Positions 53,731 through 62,611 of a stretch of 64,000 nucleotides of DNA are shown in pieces. The stretch lies in contig JBPOGA010000004.1 in NCBI GenBank assembly GCA_051252415.1, positions 124,001-188,000 on the forward strand. The letters are read 5' to 3'. This DNA comes from JBPOFY01 sp051252415. Its GTDB lineage: Bacteria; Verrucomicrobiota; Verrucomicrobiia; Opitutales; Coraliomargaritaceae. Position 1 is the first letter of the stretch, and every line of letters begins with the position of its first letter. Both the position numbers and the translations under genes were made by a program. A model generated the notes under the pieces. It saw nothing but the letters and a program-made list of their open reading frames with translations. It searched no databases and was not told the DNA's origin.

Positions 53731-54489
53731 ATGCTGCCAAATATGTCTAAGTTTATTTTTGCAAGTTCTGAGCATGCCGATCTGTGGCAGCGAATTTCAT
53801 TATTTCAATTTGACCCACCGGGGACTAAGCGAACCTTTTCGCAACGATTAGCTGTTGAAAATGGTTGGACTGCAAACTTTACGGATCGTGTGATCGAGGA
53901 GTATCGCCGCTTTCTATTTCTGAGTGTGGTTACGGATCATATCGTGACGCCTGCGGAAGAAGTCGATCAAGTCTGGCATATGCACATCTGCTACACCAAG
54001 TCGTATTGGCAAGAACTCTGCCAAGAGGTGTTGGGGCGACCATTACACCACAATCCGAGCCTTGGAGGGGACAAGGAATTCAGCAAATACAGGCAGTGCT
54101 ATTTGGACACTCTTGAAAGCTATGAATCTTGTTTTGGTTCTGCCGCGCCAATTGATATTTGGCCTACAGTGGACAAACGTTTTGAAGCCAGCGACTACAA
54201 GCGTGTCGATTATACTAAGAACTTTGTGGTTCGTAAGTCGACGCTTGCTACGATGTTGGCAACAGGGGTGGGTGCTCTCTTGCTAGCCGGATGTGCGAGC
54301 GTGGCAGTGGTTCAATCTTCAATTCCGATCCCTGTGATCGTTATTGGCGTCATCATCCTATTGGTCATCATCAGTTGCCTGAGCAAGGGGGGTAAAGGTG
54401 GACGCGGCGGTCGCGGAGGCGGCGGTTGTGGGGCAAGCTGCGGATCAAGCTGCGGGTCAAGCTGTGGTGGTGGCTGTGGCGGCGACTAG
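53731..54489 (+). CDS. GRDP/TIGR04222-like membrane protein with Cys/Gly-rich tail
   Basis: The N-terminal 140 residues resemble the glycine-rich-domain-protein fold: ADLWQRISLFQFDPPG, VIEEYRRFLFL and EVDQVWHMHICYTKSYW with its paired His. Two hydrophobic helices follow (about 171-190 and 197-217), then a tail of alternating Gly-Gly-Cys and Ser-Cys-Gly units, five Cys-Gly pairs in 25 residues. The same build occurs in TIGR04222 membrane proteins, whose function is unknown; the tail may bind metal or form disulfides. An ATG at 53743 (MSKFIF) is a possible later start. The upstream spacer (53474-53730) shows no recognisable feature. Confidence 0.72.
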   Translation: MLPNMSKFIFASSEHADLWQRISLFQFDPPGTKRTFSQRLAVENGWTANFTDRVIEEYRRFLFLSVVTDHIVTPAEEVDQVWHMHICYTKSYWQELCQEVLGRPLHHNPSLGGDKEFSKYRQCYLDTLESYESCFGSAAPIDIWPTVDKRFEASDYKRVDYTKNFVVRKSTLATMLATGVGALLLAGCASVAVVQSSIPIPVIVIGVIILLVIISCLSKGGKGGRGGRGGGGCGASCGSSCGSSCGGGCGGD

Positions 54490-54600
54490 AGGGCATTGCT
54501 GGCATTACCTAATTCTTGGATTTCACTACTATCTACTTGCTGCGAGTATTTACTTACTGTTCCCTGTGCCTTCACCTCTCTACAAATCACAATTCCCAAT

Positions 54601-55380
54601 ATGAAATCTCTTTTTTTTCTACCTCTCTTTGTTTCTGTTTCCCTCTTTGCGGAGGATGATGGTTTTAGGCCTCTCTTTGATGGCAAGACCTTAGACGGTT
54701 GGTCCGCTGCACGTAGCTCAGGCGAGGGGGATACGGGTGCCTTTTCGGTGAATGAGAAGGAGCAGGCGATCCACACTTACGCAGGCCTTGAGGCTGATTC
54801 GAAGCAAGTTACTGACTGTCTCGTTTCGGATGAAGAATTCAGCCACTTCATTCTCAAGCTCGAATACAAATGGTTGGATAAACGTTTTGCGCCACGCACA
54901 GACTGGGACCGCGACTCCGGTTTGCTCTTCCATGTTCATGGAGACCTCACAAAGGTTTGGCCTTTGTCTTTGGAAATGCAGATCGGTGAATCGGCAGGCG
55001 ACAAGCCTTTCGCCAAGGGTAAAGACGGACGTTTCCATACTGGTGATCTATTTGTTCTTGGTAGGAATTTACAGACCGATACGCCGAAAAATAAACGTTA
55101 CCATCCAGATGCGAAACTGGTAACTGGCAAGGGGGTAGAGGCAGCTTTGGGTACAGAGAAGCCAAAAGGCGAGTGGAATGAAATGGAGATCCGTGTGTAT
55201 GGTTCCGAAAAAGCGACTTTTATCTTTAACGGTGAGGTTGTTCTGGAAACGTTCAACTTCGCGCAACGTCAAAAAGACGGTACTACCATCCCACTCGAGA
55301 AAGGTCGAATCGGCCTACAAGCTGAATGGGCCGAAATCCTCTTTCGCAATATCCGCATCAAGGAATTACCGCAGGAGTAA
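54601..55380 (+). CDS. DUF1080 (3-keto-disaccharide hydrolase-like) exported protein
   Basis: The ATG at 54601 gives MKSLFFLPLFVSVSLFAED, a short signal peptide; the longer frame upstream is unlikely. The body is a concanavalin-like beta-sandwich of DUF1080 type: FRPLFDGKTLDGWS start, FILKLEYKW, SGLLFHVHGD, LEMQIGESAGD, GEWNEMEIRVYG, FIFNGEVV and GRIGLQAEWAEILFRNIRI end. Such proteins are thought to hydrolyse or bind 3-keto-glycosides or other disaccharides. It follows the Cys/Gly-rich gene by 111 bp on the same strand but need not be linked in function. Confidence 0.88.
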   Translation: MKSLFFLPLFVSVSLFAEDDGFRPLFDGKTLDGWSAARSSGEGDTGAFSVNEKEQAIHTYAGLEADSKQVTDCLVSDEEFSHFILKLEYKWLDKRFAPRTDWDRDSGLLFHVHGDLTKVWPLSLEMQIGESAGDKPFAKGKDGRFHTGDLFVLGRNLQTDTPKNKRYHPDAKLVTGKGVEAALGTEKPKGEWNEMEIRVYGSEKATFIFNGEVVLETFNFAQRQKDGTTIPLEKGRIGLQAEWAEILFRNIRIKELPQE

Positions 55381-55557
55381 TTTCGGGCTAAGCTCACGTC
55401 AGGCGATGTAAAGAGTCGGTAGGTATTCCTGCCACCTATACACCATCCTCTTCTTTCACTATTTAAGAGGCGTTTGGTTTGCTGAGTTGAATTTTGTTAT
55501 GTAGGGAGATTGACTCTTGAAATCATCTTTAAAATTCCCTTTGTTTATTTAGTAAAT

Positions 55558-55575
55558 TATGCTATGCATAGCATA
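55558..55575. promoter_or_regulatory. Perfect 18-bp palindrome, candidate operator
   Basis: TATGCTATGCATAGCATA is its own reverse complement over 18 bases and sits 88 bp before the start of the autotransporter-repeat gene at 55663. A dimeric regulator site is the simplest reading. A TTGACT box at 55510 and a TAAAAT at 55530 (14-bp spacer) are weak promoter candidates. Confidence 0.45.
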
Positions 55576-55662
55576 GCTTTTCTTAGAAGGCCCCATTCGT
55601 GGCTCTTCTATGAAAACCCTTATTGATTCGTTCTCAGAGTAATCCCCAAAAATAACCTCACT

Positions 55663-58509
55663 ATGAAGCTAAAAGGCAGTACCCCGTCATTCCTGAAATC
55701 TTTCTCCACCTGCGGTACCGCATTCGCGTTCTGTATGTTTCTCGCTCCCGGCCTTTCCCACGCTGATGCGGTGTTCGACTTCCCCAACGCCCACCCCCTG
55801 CTCGGTGAAGGCATCGATAACGGCACCGACGGAAGGATGACGGTCACCGACCTCGCGGTAATAACCTCAGCCACGCTCTCCACGGTGGAAATCGTCGGAC
55901 AGGATGGCAGCCTGGCCTCGACCGGCACACTCAACGTCATGGGCTCGGGAAACAACGCCATAGGCGTCGAGTCAGTCAACAACGTCAACGGCAACACTAA
56001 TAACGACCGGGACTTCGATCCGGGGGAAAAGTGGGTCTTCAAATTCGATGTGGATGTGGAGCTGGTGTATATCGACTTTGCCGGTTGGAACGATACTGAA
56101 TCGGAGTTCACGCTGTCCTTCTCTGATGCCACAAGCGACATCGTTCTGAGTGGCGACGAGAGCGACGACATTTTCAGCTTGAGCAATACCCTGATCACCG
56201 CAGGCGTCGAAATCACATTTGAGGTGACCAATGCCACTGGCGATAACCAAGTGCGCTTGCAGGAATTCTCGGTGTCTGCCATCCCGCCCCCTCCAACCGG
56301 CAATAATCTCATCTGGGCTGGAAGCGATGGAGATGCCTGGAACGAGATAGACGCCAACTTCTCCGGAGACGACACCGTCTTCGTCAGCGGAGACAATGTC
56401 GAAATCCAAACTGCCGGGGCAATCAATGTGGACGCCGGTGGCATTACCGCCGGTTCGCTCACCGATACGACTCCTACTGGCACCGTCACCCTTCAAACTG
56501 GAGACCTCACCGGCACGAGTCTCACGAAGTCTGGGGCAGGCACCCTGCTGATCGACTCACCCATTACTCTGGATACTACCATCGCGACCGTCCTTTCTGG
56601 AGGAACGCTTCAGGTCGCCAACGGCGGCACCCTGAGCACGGACGCCATTTCCTTCTCCGGCGGCTCGACCTTGCAGCTTGATGCGGGAGCCGTTCTCACT
56701 ATTGGAAGCACTATATTGCTTGGGTCCGGTGGAGTCACCATCGACACAGAGGAAGCGATCAGTCTCGACGACGTGAGCAACAGCACCGTGGATGTCCCAT
56801 TGATCAAACAGGGTTCCGCTGTCCTCACCTTGACCGGCGAGCTCGGCGCTCAATCCTCCGGCCCAGTCGATCTCGACATCCTCGGCGGATCAATCGTGGC
56901 CACCGGCGCCAACCAACTCAACATTGGCGGTAACAATGTCTGGAATGGTGATTTGACTCTGAATCTCGCCGACTTGGAGTTTCACGGCTCCACCGTCTCC
57001 GGAACTGGCTCCATCATCTCGCAATCCGGAAGCGCCTCTATCAACAGCCGCTTCGACCGCGGCGAGGTGAATATCGCCAATGGCATCGTCCTCAACAGCG
57101 ACCTCCTTGTCGACGCCCCTACAAACGGGGGCAGCAGCAGTGAACTCTATCTCAAAGGTGTGATCAGCGGTGCGGCCAATCTTGAAAAGGGCGGCAACGG
57201 CCTCGTCGTTCTCACCGCCGACAACACCTACGCCGGCACTACTACCATCAACGGTAACGGCACCCTTCAGGTGGGTGGTGGGCTCACCTCCACCTCTGGA
57301 AGTCTGGGTGCCGGTTCGGTAACGATCGACGCCGGTAGCATCGAGTTCAGCCGCAACGATGCCGTGGTCGTTTCCAACACCATTTCAGGAACCGGCAACG
57401 TCATAATAAACAATGGAGCTAGTGGAAGTACGGAGTTATCTACCGCCAATGACTACACTGGGGTCACTAGGATTGATGGAGGCACACTTATCGCCTCGGA
57501 GATCAGTAATGGTGGATTTACCAGTAGCGTCGGTGCCGCTACGGTAGATGCCGCCAATATTGTTTTGCGCGGGCAGGCGATATTGTCTTACACTGGTGCG
57601 CCTGCAGTTACGAATCGGGCGTTCTCTTTAGGAGGATTAGTTAATGGCAGTGTAACAGGAGGTGGAACGATTTCTGCAGATGGTAGTGGTCCTATCGAGT
57701 TCAACTCCACAGCGGACGTGGGCGCTGACGGAACCGGCGTCGCTGAAAGAGTGCTGACGCTTTCGGGAAGCGCTCCTGGAATCAGTTCGATCGCCCTGAG
57801 AATCACCGATGGACAGGCTTCGACTCACAGCGTCGTGAAAGACGGCACCACATCATGGTTGCTCACAGGAATCAATACTTACACTGGAGACACCATCATC
57901 AACAATGGAACGCTCCAATTGGGAGCCTCGACTGATTTGACCAATACCTCGATCGTTCGGATTAACGGAGCTACCTCGATTTTGCAACTCACCGACGGCG
58001 TCACTGACGTGATCGAGGAACTCTGGATCGATGGCGTGCAGATGGACGCAGGCCTCTATGGTTCCTCGACTTCATCCGCACCTGTTGAGAATCAAGACGA
58101 CGATCATTTTATCGGCACTGGAGTCCTCTCGGTCACCTCCGGGCCTGTAAGCGCGAATTATGATACTTGGGCCACCGCCAATGGTATTGATGGTGAACTG
58201 GCGGCCGATGACTTCGATTTTGACGGCATCAGCAACCTGATGGAATACGCACTAGGCACGGATCCGACAGTTTCCACCCAGCCTGCAGGTGTCTACTCCG
58301 GCAACACTGTTACCTACACCAAAGGATTGGACGCCATCGCCAATGGTGATGTTTCATGGACGATCGAGATTTCGGAACTTCTGACCCCAGGATCTTGGAC
58401 CGATGAAGTCATCCAGGCCGCTGGTGATGCTAGCGCCACGATCGAATACACTTTCACTCCTGGCAGCCCAGATAAGGAATTCGCCCGTCTCAAGGTGATC
58501 CAGGAATGA
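55663..58509 (+). CDS. Autotransporter-associated beta-strand repeat surface protein
   Basis: Signal peptide ends near SHAD (residue 35). After an N-terminal jelly-roll-like domain (about 36-215), the body (220-800) is a parallel beta-helix of autotransporter-associated repeats: GGTLQVANGGTL, LEKGGNGLVVLTADNTYAG, TIINNGTLQLGAS. It continues into DFDFDGISNLMEYALGTDP and the shared C-terminal module (IEISELLTPGSW ... FARLKV). No beta-barrel translocator follows, so it is not a classical type V secretion protein. It probably forms a filamentous surface fibre or an adhesin/binding scaffold next to glycan-active proteins. Two stem-loops lie behind the stop. Confidence 0.82.
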   Translation: MKLKGSTPSFLKSFSTCGTAFAFCMFLAPGLSHADAVFDFPNAHPLLGEGIDNGTDGRMTVTDLAVITSATLSTVEIVGQDGSLASTGTLNVMGSGNNAIGVESVNNVNGNTNNDRDFDPGEKWVFKFDVDVELVYIDFAGWNDTESEFTLSFSDATSDIVLSGDESDDIFSLSNTLITAGVEITFEVTNATGDNQVRLQEFSVSAIPPPPTGNNLIWAGSDGDAWNEIDANFSGDDTVFVSGDNVEIQTAGAINVDAGGITAGSLTDTTPTGTVTLQTGDLTGTSLTKSGAGTLLIDSPITLDTTIATVLSGGTLQVANGGTLSTDAISFSGGSTLQLDAGAVLTIGSTILLGSGGVTIDTEEAISLDDVSNSTVDVPLIKQGSAVLTLTGELGAQSSGPVDLDILGGSIVATGANQLNIGGNNVWNGDLTLNLADLEFHGSTVSGTGSIISQSGSASINSRFDRGEVNIANGIVLNSDLLVDAPTNGGSSSELYLKGVISGAANLEKGGNGLVVLTADNTYAGTTTINGNGTLQVGGGLTSTSGSLGAGSVTIDAGSIEFSRNDAVVVSNTISGTGNVIINNGASGSTELSTANDYTGVTRIDGGTLIASEISNGGFTSSVGAATVDAANIVLRGQAILSYTGAPAVTNRAFSLGGLVNGSVTGGGTISADGSGPIEFNSTADVGADGTGVAERVLTLSGSAPGISSIALRITDGQASTHSVVKDGTTSWLLTGINTYTGDTIINNGTLQLGASTDLTNTSIVRINGATSILQLTDGVTDVIEELWIDGVQMDAGLYGSSTSSAPVENQDDDHFIGTGVLSVTSGPVSANYDTWATANGIDGELAADDFDFDGISNLMEYALGTDPTVSTQPAGVYSGNTVTYTKGLDAIANGDVSWTIEISELLTPGSWTDEVIQAAGDASATIEYTFTPGSPDKEFARLKVIQE

Positions 58510-58524
58510 TTCTAACACATCTAT

Positions 58525-58554
58525 GTCCGCTGCAGGATGCCTCTTGCAGCGGAC
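58525..58554 (+). terminator. Strong stem-loop after the beta-strand repeat gene
   Basis: GTCCGCTGCA (58525-58534) pairs perfectly with TGCAGCGGAC (58545-58554) across a 10-nt loop, 16 bp after the stop. There is no T-run, so it may act together with the next hairpin or protect the mRNA end. Confidence 0.6.
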
Positions 58555-58580
58555 AGACTCTATCAGAACTTCTATAATCG

Positions 58581-58611
58581 AAGGGCGGTTGTTATTAGGC
58601 AGCCGCCCTTT
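58581..58611 (+). terminator. Second stem-loop, terminator-like
   Basis: AAGGGCGG (58581-58588) pairs with CCGCCCTT (58603-58610) around a 14-nt loop, followed by a weak T-rich tract. Confidence 0.55.
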
Positions 58612-58743
58612 GTGTATCTACAGCTGACTCGATTCATATCAGAAAAATAACAAGCTGGATTATCGAAACGCATTTTTTAAAGCGAATGACTCTATCGCAA
58701 ATTGATCGAAATGATCTTAATATTGTCTAGTATATAACACCCT

Positions 58744-61700
58744 GTGAAAACTCGAACCTACCTCTTTTCATTTTTCGTAGCGCTGGCTGCTACGCTCCGC
58801 TGTGCCGCCCTTGAGGCCGGCGACGTTATGGTGGTGGGATACATTTCTGACGGCACGGATTCCGTCGCTTTTGTTCCATGGGTTGAACTTGCAGCCGGAG
58901 GAACGATCACCATCACTGATGCCAGATACGAAGGCGGAGGTAGTGGTGCCGATGAAGATAGTGGAGAAGGTGAAGACGGAGGCACTTACGTCCAAGCCAA
59001 TTCGAACTTGGTCTGGACAGCGCCAGCAGGATCGTCAATCGCTCCTGGCACGGTCATCGTTGTCAGTGAAGGTTCAGCGTCAACTGGATCGGTCTCGGGA
59101 ACTCTCAGACTTACCAATAATGGAGAACAATTTTTTCTCATCCAAGGAAGCTTCAATGGGAGTAACAACCTAATTGGCGATCTCTTGTTCGGTGTCGACT
59201 ACGAGGGGTCTACAGCGTGGGCAGGTGGATCAAATGAGTCGGTCCTGCCAGGTGCTTTGACTTCCGCAAATGCGGTGGATTTCAATGACACAGACAACTG
59301 TCAATATACCGGATCTAGAACGGGAGAAATCATGGAGACAGGTTACCGCACATTGGTTTCCAACCCATTAAATTGGACAGCTCTTGCGGCGAGTCTCGAC
59401 GCCAGTGCTCTGGATACCACCGCTTTCGAAGAAGCCACCGGCGAACCCGATTATCTTCCCGGAGAGCTCATGTTCGTGGGCTGGAACACCAATGACCCGG
59501 ATACGTTGAGCTTTGTCTCCTGGGTCGATATTCCAAACGGAGAGTCCTTCCTGTTTTTCGACTCGGAATACGACGGGCTCGGCGACGGAACTGGCGTAGG
59601 CATCGGCGGTGGCAATTATGCCAGTTTGGAAATTATGACCTGGACGAACAACGAAGGCGTGGATTTGCCCGCCGGAACCGTGGTCGTCGTCTCCGGCATG
59701 GCGAACGGCACCTCCACGGCCAATGTGGGAACGACTACAGGAGGCTTTGCCCTGACCAATCAGGGGGAACAGATGTTTATCGCCCATGGTGAGTTTTTCG
59801 ATGATGGCGGAAATGATTATTTTGAAGGGGATTTGATCTTCGGTGTCGATTTTGAGGGGGGCACCTCATGGGGCGAAAGTGGCGAGTCTAAGCTTCCCAG
59901 CGTCCTGAATGTTTCCGGAGGTAACCTTTCGTTTGGCGATCAGTCGGCTTACGAATACATGGGTTCCAGAAATGGTTCACCGATTGGAGACTACGCCGCC
60001 TTGGTTCTCAATACTTCGAACTGGCAGGTGACCGCATCTGCTCTTTCTGATGAAGACTTTGTTGAAACCATTATTCCTCCAGTAGTTGTTCCTGACGCGC
60101 TCGGTCAGGTCAGCGACGGACTGCTGTTTCATCCGCGTCGGATGAATAACAAGGATGCTATTCTGGACACTCAATGGATGGCGGCCCAAGGCGCTACAGG
60201 CAATAATACTGATAACTTGAATGGGCCCTCCTGCGTCCGCCTTCCTGCGTGGTTGCCGGCAATCGATCGGGCCGACCCTACGGCGGAGTACTATCTCTAC
60301 TTCGCCGACCATTCTGGGAACTACATCCGCATGGCTTGGGCGGCGAATCTCGAAGGTCCATGGACCGGCTATCGGATGGACGAAAGCATCTATACTTCAC
60401 GCGGTGACCGCGGTGTCTTGAGCCTCGGAAACGACGATACAATTGATACGGGTGGCGGACTGACCATTGATGATCACATCGCTTCTCCCGATGTATTCCT
60501 TGATGCGGCCAACAATCAGTTCGTCATGTATTACCACGGGAAGATTAATGATACCAGCAACCAAAAGACCGTCGTTGCGACTTCTTCTGACGGCCTTAAT
60601 TTTAATATGCCTAGCGGTGGTGATAGTCGGGCCGGCCAGGTTGGCCACGGAACACGACCCTTTTTCCATGGGGACAGCTACTTCAGGGTTTTCGAGCAAG
60701 AGAGCAGGCTCTTTGCGTTTTCCAATACGGGTGATCTCTTTGCCGCGCCTGTCGGCGGAGGCTTCCTAAGCGACCCATGGACGAAAGGACCTTCGCCCTT
60801 TATCAACGAAACCGCGAGTCGCGGCTGGGATGATTGGAGTGAATGGGACAGCTATGGCCCCTTGCGGCCGCGTCACTTCGGTGTCCTCTCGCGAGACAAT
60901 ATCGTGTATGCATTCTTCACCAATAAGGCTGGCAGCCCCGAACGAATCAAAGTCTCCACCTTCGATTTCGCGAATTTACCATCCGGAGACAGTGATTCTT
61001 GGGAAGGCTGGAAGGGTGACTTTCCGAATCAAGAGTTGATCCGCCCGGAAGAAGACTGGGAGGGTGCCAACGAGGACCAAGACATCTCTGCGCTGGGGGG
61101 AGAAACCGATCCAGTACATCAACTACGCGATCCGGATATCTTCGAAGATACTGATGGCAGAACCTACCTGTTCTACTCGGGTGCTGGAGAGCAGGGGATC
61201 GGCCTTGCGCAGCTTGTAAGCCTCCCTGTCGTCAGTGGACTCACCGAGGTCACCACTGGGGGCGACTACACCTTTACCGTGGCGACCGATATTGATGTCA
61301 CGCCATCGATGCGAAAGATCTCAAAGACCACGCCGGTCATCGTCGAATTCGGAGCAGAGGACAGCGAACTTGAAGAGCTGGTTTACGCTGGTAATGGTCT
61401 CGCCCACGAGCAGGCCACCACGGTGAACGACGGGGGCAAATCTTACCAGTTGGCGCATGATGCCAGCGGGCAAGAGGCAACACTGACCTTCCCAGATACA
61501 TACTACGCTCGTCCGGGCACGACGCTTGAGTTCAACAGCCAGTTGGGCGTCTCATCCGACGGCCAGTTCGCGGAGTTCCAGATTTCGTTTGATGGAACCA
61601 TCTGGCAAACCCTTTGGATCAAGCGTGGGGGCAGCCCAGAAACACTGTTTACACAGGCGGTCGTGGATATGGATGGCATGGAGGGGCGCGTCTTCCAGAT

Positions 61701-62412
61701 GCGCTTCCGCTACATCCACGAGACACTTCGCACCAACAGTTACGAGACCGGCACCTCGTCGGGTAGGGGCTGGTTCATTGATCAGATCGTGGCGACTGGA
61801 CTGGAGAAGGTCACTGACATCGACGAGTTGGCTTTCACGACAGGGAGTTTTACCTTGGATGATATCACGCCGATCCTCGATCCTCATCTTACCGTTGAGG
61901 CCGGAGGAATTGAGGATCGCTTCCTTGTCCGAGTGAAGGGTCTGCATTCCGGGACTGGCTTCAGTGAAACCACCGGCTACGGCAAGCCCTTCGTCATTCG
62001 AGTGCGCGACAGTTACGAGGACTTCCTTGCAGAGAACTTCACTCCCGATGGCAATGGACAGTATCCTCCGAACTCTGGCGAGCACGAAGACCCGGATGGG
62101 GACGGCATCGTAAACCTTGTGGAACATAGCTTTGCCACCGATCCAAATGCTGCGAATACGCTGAACATTGGCATCACCATGACGCCGGGAGCGGAGGCCG
62201 ATCCTTCGATTTCGTTCTCTTGGAATGCACAAGCTGGCTATGGCTATGGCCTTGAAATGAGCACCGATCTTGATCTCGGATTCGACCCCATTGATTACAC
62301 CGAAGTGACAACACCGAATGGCGATCTGCTGGACATCGTGCTCAAGCCCGATCCATCACTCTACCCATTGGGTGACCGCGCCTTCTTCCGACTTAGTCTC
62401 GATATTCCCTGA
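58744..62412 (+). CDS. Secreted GH43-like beta-propeller protein with duplicated N-terminal domain
   Basis: A GTG start gives a signal peptide ending CAALEAGD. Two tandem copies of an unassigned beta domain follow (about 25-225 and 240-440): GDVMVVGYISD...VAFVPWVEL and GELMFVGWNTND...LSFVSWVDI, each later containing GTVIVVS and a TGSR/MGSR block. A five-bladed propeller like GH43 spans about 455-830 (SCVRLPAWLP, YYLYFADHSGNYIRMAWA, HIASPDVFLD, LRDPDIFEDTDGRTYLFYSG); the usual catalytic trio is not all identifiable. A beta-sandwich with RGWFIDQI comes next, then DPDGDGIVNLVEHS and the shared C-terminal module. It probably acts on or binds arabinan- or xylan-like chains. Upstream 58612-58743 is AT-rich leader. 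Confidence 0.72.
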   Translation: MKTRTYLFSFFVALAATLRCAALEAGDVMVVGYISDGTDSVAFVPWVELAAGGTITITDARYEGGGSGADEDSGEGEDGGTYVQANSNLVWTAPAGSSIAPGTVIVVSEGSASTGSVSGTLRLTNNGEQFFLIQGSFNGSNNLIGDLLFGVDYEGSTAWAGGSNESVLPGALTSANAVDFNDTDNCQYTGSRTGEIMETGYRTLVSNPLNWTALAASLDASALDTTAFEEATGEPDYLPGELMFVGWNTNDPDTLSFVSWVDIPNGESFLFFDSEYDGLGDGTGVGIGGGNYASLEIMTWTNNEGVDLPAGTVVVVSGMANGTSTANVGTTTGGFALTNQGEQMFIAHGEFFDDGGNDYFEGDLIFGVDFEGGTSWGESGESKLPSVLNVSGGNLSFGDQSAYEYMGSRNGSPIGDYAALVLNTSNWQVTASALSDEDFVETIIPPVVVPDALGQVSDGLLFHPRRMNNKDAILDTQWMAAQGATGNNTDNLNGPSCVRLPAWLPAIDRADPTAEYYLYFADHSGNYIRMAWAANLEGPWTGYRMDESIYTSRGDRGVLSLGNDDTIDTGGGLTIDDHIASPDVFLDAANNQFVMYYHGKINDTSNQKTVVATSSDGLNFNMPSGGDSRAGQVGHGTRPFFHGDSYFRVFEQESRLFAFSNTGDLFAAPVGGGFLSDPWTKGPSPFINETASRGWDDWSEWDSYGPLRPRHFGVLSRDNIVYAFFTNKAGSPERIKVSTFDFANLPSGDSDSWEGWKGDFPNQELIRPEEDWEGANEDQDISALGGETDPVHQLRDPDIFEDTDGRTYLFYSGAGEQGIGLAQLVSLPVVSGLTEVTTGGDYTFTVATDIDVTPSMRKISKTTPVIVEFGAEDSELEELVYAGNGLAHEQATTVNDGGKSYQLAHDASGQEATLTFPDTYYARPGTTLEFNSQLGVSSDGQFAEFQISFDGTIWQTLWIKRGGSPETLFTQAVVDMDGMEGRVFQMRFRYIHETLRTNSYETGTSSGRGWFIDQIVATGLEKVTDIDELAFTTGSFTLDDITPILDPHLTVEAGGIEDRFLVRVKGLHSGTGFSETTGYGKPFVIRVRDSYEDFLAENFTPDGNGQYPPNSGEHEDPDGDGIVNLVEHSFATDPNAANTLNIGITMTPGAEADPSISFSWNAQAGYGYGLEMSTDLDLGFDPIDYTEVTTPNGDLLDIVLKPDPSLYPLGDRAFFRLSLDIP

Positions 62413-62422
62413 CAAATCTAGT

Positions 62423-62446
62423 AGGGGTGGATTCCAATCCGCCCCT
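62423..62446. terminator. Strong inverted repeat between converging genes
   Basis: AGGGGTGGAT (62423-62432) and ATCCGCCCCT (62437-62446) pair with one G-T wobble around a 4-nt loop, just after the GH43-like stop. A T-run is lacking. It may end transcription from either side. Confidence 0.5.
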
Positions 62447-62611
62447 GCCCAATGTTAGTTGAGTGAATACTCAGACTAACTGGCTCTGCAAAAATGCGAA
62501 GGGGCGGGAGGTTGTGACAAGCTGATTGTATGTATTTACGTCAGGTTGCGGTCTGCAGAGGACTGCTAGCGCGACGCGATAGCGGCGAGCTAGCCAGCCA
62601 TTAAGAAAAAA

